A DNA stretch of 64,000 bases from the NCBI GenBank assembly GCA_035499555.1, contig DATJYO010000036.1:1-64000 (forward strand), read 5' to 3'. The notes beneath the pieces are model-generated. The model searched no databases. It saw only the letters and a program-made list of their open reading frames with translations, and was not told where the DNA came from. Below, piece after piece: positions 60,323-64,000 of this stretch (the stretch's first letter is position 1; each line of letters starts with the position of its first letter). The translations under genes were made by a program, and so were the position numbers. Source of the DNA: Bog-159 sp035499555. Its GTDB lineage: Bacteria; Acidobacteriota; Terriglobia; Bryobacterales; Bryobacteraceae.

Positions 60323-60766
60323 TTATAGCGTTCGGCTGAGGGGAAAGGCATTGCGGACCCATTCGATTCCGGGCGGATCGGCGAGCAGCACGCTGACGAT
60401 GTCGAAGCGCGCATATTCCCGGGGGGCGCCGCAGCGCCGCAGATACTCGTTTGCCGCGCGCCGCAGATCCCGTTCCTTCTCCCTGCCGACGGCCAGGCCC
60501 GGACTCCCGCGATCGGCGGAGGCGCGGGTTTTGACCTCCACAAAAACGATCGTGCCGCCGTCCCAGCCGACCAGATCGATCTCGCCGCGGCTGCCCCGCG
60601 GACGGAAATTGCGCGCCACGATCGCCAGCCCGTGGCGGCGCAGAAAACGATGCGCCAGATCTTCACCGCGGCGGCCGTGGGCCTGTTCGGTGCTGGCATG
60701 GCGCATCCGGTAGCGTTGGCGCGCGGCGTCCGCCAGGCGATAAAGGGAAATGGGAAAGTTCGCCAT
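60323..60766 (-). CDS. yraN: YraN/UPF0102 family endonuclease-fold protein
   Basis: 147 residues. The family pattern is complete: GRRGEDLAHRFLRRHGLAIV, then NFRPRGSRGEIDLVGWDGG and IVFVEVKTRASADRG, in which E, D and E-x-K are the PD-(D/E)XK nuclease-like residues, and VRFDIVSVLL-type strand near the end (ARFDIVSVLL). UPF0102 proteins are small, conserved and of unresolved function, perhaps in DNA processing. About 25 residues precede the core. It is followed by galT after 46 nt. Confidence 0.9.
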   Translation of the reverse strand: MANFPISLYRLADAARQRYRMRHASTEQAHGRRGEDLAHRFLRRHGLAIVARNFRPRGSRGEIDLVGWDGGTIVFVEVKTRASADRGSPGLAVGREKERDLRRAANEYLRRCGAPREYARFDIVSVLLADPPGIEWVRNAFPLSRTL

Positions 60767-60814
60767 CCGGGTAGGAAGTGCCCTCAGGCAGATACTTCTC
60801 TCGTACTGCGGTTC

Positions 60815-62878
60815 TCACTGTTGCGGGATTACGTGCACCAGGAAACCGTTGCCGCCCGATCCGTAAGTCACGCCTGCGGGTGCGGTGCCGCCCGCTTGCA
60901 GGATGAACGGGGCCACGAACCCGTAGGAGGTGGACGTGTCCGCCACCACGAAGTTGATCTGGCTGACACCCGCCACTTCGAACGGCGCCGGACCCGCATA
61001 GGTCACTTCGCAAGGTACGCTGATCGTTCCGATGAAGAATGTATCGTACAGGTAATAGACGAAATCCGCCAGCGTATTCGACGGCAACGGTAATCCCACG
61101 AAGGCGCCATCGGGCTGCGGCGGGTTGATCGGTCCGAGCCCGGTGGCAAAGACGGAGACGATGGATCCCACCGGCGCGGGATTGGATGGGGAGTTAAAGC
61201 TGCCATCCTGGTTCAGGGCGGCGGCATAGGTACCGTCCAGCGTGAAGACGCCGGGATGTTGATCGACCACCGGCCGCGTCACGCAGTTCGTGGCTGTCCC
61301 CTGGTAGCTGACGCAAACCCGCACCGTGTCTCCGGCCTGCAGCGCCCAGGGCGCGATGGCGTTAATCTGGGCGTCCTGCACGTAGAGCAACGGTCCGGGA
61401 ATGTCGTTGAAGGTCACCTGGACGCCCGCCAGCTGGTTTGCATAACCGGCGCGGAGGTCCTGCGGCTGCGCGCCGAGGGCCGGCCCGAGGCCCTGTCCGA
61501 ACAGGCTCACGATTTCGCCGCCGGAGATGCCAGCACTGTCGTAGCTGGCCGCATTGGTGATGCAGGCGAGCTGGACGACCGGCGCGGCGGCATTCGGAGA
61601 GAGGCTTGTCAGAGACAGAATCCCGCCCGACGATCCCGCAATCACTTTTGTCGGGACGAACGAGGCATCCGGCGGAGCAACCACGAAAACGGTCGAGTCC
61701 GGTTCCAATACCATGGCAAACGGCGCGAAGGGTCCCGGTAACGAGGCCCCCGGTACGTAGGTCGATTGCACAATTTCTCCGCGGCTGTCCAGCACGGTCA
61801 AGGCGGCGGAGGCTTGCGTCTCGCAGCCAGACAGGCTGTTCAAGGGCGGATAATTCCCGTTGGCGTTCACCGCCAGGTACGTATTGCCCGCGGCATCCAC
61901 CGCCAGCCCGGAAGGCGATGATGCCGGCACCGCTGTGGAGAATGCTACGGCCGTGCCCTGCGCGTTGAAACGCGCGACCAGCGAACCGGTGGCCGTCAGG
62001 CTGTTCATAACCGTCGAGGCCACGACGGCGTTCCCGGCCGAATCCACCACGATGTAGTTGGGGTAATATCCGGCGCGCATAAAAGTGGAGTAGAGCAGTG
62101 CCGATCCGTCGGAGGACAGGCGCGCCAGGAAAGGAGCGCCGCTGAAATTGGAGATCCCGGAAGCATCCAGATAGGCTCCGGCCGTGGTGGGAAAGCTCGC
62201 CGACAATGCAAATCCCGTGACAAAGACCGATCCCGAGGCATCCACGGCAATGGCCGACGTGTCCGCCTGGCTGGCGCCGCCCAGGTAGGTGGCATAATCC
62301 ACGGCGCCGGTGGGCGTCAGGCGCATGACGAAAGCGTTGGATGCGGTGTTGCTGCTGTCGGCGGGCGCCGGCTGCAGCACCCCGGGAGTGGTCTGAATCC
62401 CGTTGCCCTGCACGATTCCGGCGATATACGCGCGTCCGGCGGCGTCAACCGCCAGACCGGTCACTTGGGGTGCCGGCCCGAGATCGGTGCTATAGACGAC
62501 AGTCGAGCCGTCGGCGCCCAACTTCACCGCGCTCCAATCCGGGGAGGAAGACGAGGTCGCGACCAGGTAGACGCTCCCGCCCGGATCCACCGCCATGAGC
62601 AGGGGTGCGAAAGGCAGCAGGTTCTGGTAAACCACCCCGTTCTGGTCCAACTTGGTGAGGTAGTAAGCTGCCGTAGCGTTATAGGTCACACCAGCCGCGC
62701 CGGATTCCAGGATGTAGATGGCGCCGGCCGCGTCGGTGGCGGCCGGTGCTTTGTAAAGAACGGTCAAGGCGCCGGTAGGGATCAGTTCGGAGGAGTCCAC
62801 ACCGAGCCGGAAGTTCTGCGCGGGAGTTGCGGCCGCGAAGGCGAGAAGGAGAGTGCCGAGACGGAGATTGCGGGCCAT
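60815..62878 (-). CDS. Secreted SBBP-repeat beta-propeller protein with Solibacter-type C-terminal domain
   Basis: 687 residues from the ATG at 62878. A signal peptide (RLGTLLLAFAAATPAQ) precedes a string of SBBP-like propeller repeats: VTGLAVDAAGRAYIAG, TSAIAVDASGSVFVTGF, PSGLAVDAAGNTYLAV, between about residues 60 and 400. The C-terminal 240 residues match the lineage-restricted TIGR03437 domain, starting ITNAASYDSAGISGGEIVSL and containing GQGLGP, VQDAQINAIAPWAL and VSVFATGLGPINPP. Proteins of this class are exported; their function is unknown. The domain is the best taxonomic marker in the window. Confidence 0.9.
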   Translation of the reverse strand: MARNLRLGTLLLAFAAATPAQNFRLGVDSSELIPTGALTVLYKAPAATDAAGAIYILESGAAGVTYNATAAYYLTKLDQNGVVYQNLLPFAPLLMAVDPGGSVYLVATSSSSPDWSAVKLGADGSTVVYSTDLGPAPQVTGLAVDAAGRAYIAGIVQGNGIQTTPGVLQPAPADSSNTASNAFVMRLTPTGAVDYATYLGGASQADTSAIAVDASGSVFVTGFALSASFPTTAGAYLDASGISNFSGAPFLARLSSDGSALLYSTFMRAGYYPNYIVVDSAGNAVVASTVMNSLTATGSLVARFNAQGTAVAFSTAVPASSPSGLAVDAAGNTYLAVNANGNYPPLNSLSGCETQASAALTVLDSRGEIVQSTYVPGASLPGPFAPFAMVLEPDSTVFVVAPPDASFVPTKVIAGSSGGILSLTSLSPNAAAPVVQLACITNAASYDSAGISGGEIVSLFGQGLGPALGAQPQDLRAGYANQLAGVQVTFNDIPGPLLYVQDAQINAIAPWALQAGDTVRVCVSYQGTATNCVTRPVVDQHPGVFTLDGTYAAALNQDGSFNSPSNPAPVGSIVSVFATGLGPINPPQPDGAFVGLPLPSNTLADFVYYLYDTFFIGTISVPCEVTYAGPAPFEVAGVSQINFVVADTSTSYGFVAPFILQAGGTAPAGVTYGSGGNGFLVHVIPQQ

Positions 62879-62971
62879 GGTTCTACCCAATGCACGCGTA
62901 GCGCCGTAAAAGGGCATCCTGAAATCAATGTACCTGGCGCGTACCGGCGCGGCAATCGGACACAGTACTGG

Positions 62972-64000
62972 TCAACTGCCGTCCGGATAACCGCCGCGGT
63001 GCAGGACCATGGGAAAGTGCGGCAGGGTGCGAGGCTTGGGAACGGCCGCGCGCCAGCCGTCCGGGTAGGGATCCAATCCGCGAAACAGGGGCGAGTTGCC
63101 GGCGGTACCGTCTCCCGCCAACGGCTCCAGCGCGGCGCGAAGGCGGCCGATCGTATCCTGGCCGTAGCGTGACTGCCATAGCTCTTCCAGCGCGCCGAGC
63201 CGCTGCCGGTATCGATCCCGGGCCTCCCGGCCCTTCGGCGTCAACCGGACGACTTTGGCGCGGCTGCCGGCGGGGTCCGTCTCGACTGTGGCATAGCCGC
63301 GTTTGCCGAGGAAACCCGTGGCCATGCTGATAGCCTCCTTGGATACCCCGCTGAGAAGCGGAAGATCGCGGATCCGCAGATGCTTTTCATCCAGCACACG
63401 CACGACGTTCGCGCCCATGGCGAGTGACAGTTCCCCGCCGCGCTCGAACTCCAAGGCCAGCGCCAAAAGCACCCGCGCCAGTAGTACCGGAAGGGGCAGA
63501 TCGCGTCCGCCGGGGACTCGCGGCCCTGGGCGCACCTTGTCGCTGAACAAGCCATAACCCAGGATCGGCATACAATCGGGCAGCTCGCTCTGGAACTGGC
63601 TGGCCAACGCGCCCAACGCCCGCTCCAACTCGGCGACCTGTGCCGCGCCGAAGCGGTCCGCCCAGCGGGCTGTGATCATACCGGCCAGCGGCTGCCACAC
63701 CTCCTGCGCGCGGCGTCCGCGTCCCGTGGGCCGGATCAACGAGTCCGCGCCGATCTCGATATAGCCCCACCGCCGCATGCCGTCCAGGTTGGTACGGGTG
63801 CGCGCGCGGCGCTCCAGATCGCGCGCGCTGATGCCCTCCTCGCCCACGAACTGCATGCAGTTCCACCACATCGCTATGGATGCCAGCCAGGGACCCTGGC
63901 CCCCGGCCAAAGCGGTGCGGTGCGGCATCCGGTGCTCGAATTCGTTGTCGCATTCGATGGTGAATGCCACCAGCGCTTGGGAGAGCAGAGTTGCCAGCGG
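62972..64000 (-). CDS. MarR-like winged-helix transcriptional regulator, 5' end cut by right edge
   Basis: The frame is open to the last base: codons upstream of the GTG at 63970 read PLATLLSQALVAFTIECDNE, which looks like continuous protein, so the true start lies beyond 64000. The visible 342 residues show a winged-helix region near the middle (DLPLLSGVSKEAISMATGFLGKRG, then YATVETDPAGSRAKVVRLTPKGREARDRY), the classic MarR recognition helix and wing. An N-terminal second helical/winged domain (ISARDLERRARTRTNLDGMRRWG) makes it larger than ordinary MarR proteins (about 150 residues). Effector and targets unknown. It lies 93 nt upstream of the TIGR03437 gene on the same strand. Confidence 0.75.
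   Translation of the reverse strand, partial: PLATLLSQALVAFTIECDNEFEHRMPHRTALAGGQGPWLASIAMWWNCMQFVGEEGISARDLERRARTRTNLDGMRRWGYIEIGADSLIRPTGRGRRAQEVWQPLAGMITARWADRFGAAQVAELERALGALASQFQSELPDCMPILGYGLFSDKVRPGPRVPGGRDLPLPVLLARVLLALALEFERGGELSLAMGANVVRVLDEKHLRIRDLPLLSGVSKEAISMATGFLGKRGYATVETDPAGSRAKVVRLTPKGREARDRYRQRLGALEELWQSRYGQDTIGRLRAALEPLAGDGTAGNSPLFRGLDPYPDGWRAAVPKPRTLPHFPMVLHRGGYPDGS

Noticed and set aside
1..64000. CRISPR array, rRNA, complete tRNA, transposase or integrase
   Set aside because: No regularly spaced repeats, no conserved rRNA blocks, no intact cloverleaf and no DDE or recombinase motifs were noticed on either strand.

Overview
The window reads as a chromosomal piece of a GC-rich Acidobacteriota genome, most likely order Bryobacterales (Candidatus Solibacter relatives). 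The evidence is the combination of lineage-typical families: a secreted SBBP-type beta-propeller with the Solibacter-type C-terminal domain (TIGR03437) at 60815-62878, an 'acidobacterial duplicated orphan permease' (40204-42594), two giant TonB-dependent-receptor-like proteins with carboxypeptidase-regulatory N-termini (28464-31714 and 48352-52044), and an exosortase/EpsI pair. Coding density is high, there is no non-genic stretch longer than about 260 bp, and no rRNA, intact tRNA, CRISPR array, IS or prophage gene was seen.

Layout. 1-6101: start of a crotonase-family gene (left edge), purM-purN, two small hypotheticals, a Tat-exported Gfo/Idh/MocA oxidoreductase, a membrane-anchored MutS-like ATPase and an orphan nuoA. 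6102-12359 (minus): a minimal Tad/Flp pilus locus (Flp pilin, prepilin peptidase, TadZ/CpaE, CpaF, TadB, TadC) followed by a 31-residue membrane microprotein, a DUF192 protein and a PilZ protein; secretin and CpaB/RcpC are absent here. 12480-21495: six large polytopic membrane proteins of the GT-C/GT87 type, the last five in one overlapping plus-strand run. 21425-25075: multifunctional 2-oxoglutarate decarboxylase/dehydrogenase (Kgd type). 26087-32691 (minus): a tightly overlapped operon of HprK-like kinase, frameshifted TonB-type receptor, and a nucleotidyltransferase-MFS fusion; this is the least conventional locus. 32783-38686: glycosyltransferase, amino-acid permease coupled to a dimethylargininase-type hydrolase, CocE/NonD hydrolase and an HdeD-like membrane protein. 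38768-47413: BON protein, endonuclease III, ADOP permease, a decayed tRNA-Asn relic, small membrane proteins, an AzgA-type purine permease, HEAT-repeat protein and pgk. 47418-64000: esterase, second TonB-type receptor, trans-aconitate methyltransferase, leuCD, exosortase and EpsI, a hybrid histidine kinase, VanZ-galT-YraN, the TIGR03437 protein and a MarR-like regulator cut by the right edge.

Themes. Several blocks concern the cell surface (Tad pilus, membrane glycosyltransferases, exosortase, TonB-type receptors); others are core metabolism (purine synthesis, leucine synthesis, glycolysis, TCA cycle, Leloir pathway). Many first-of-operon genes lack a Shine-Dalgarno sequence but carry a -10-like hexamer 5-9 nt before the start codon, which suggests frequent leaderless transcription, while other genes have strong GGAGG-type sites. 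All assignments are by eye from sequence motifs; no database search was run.
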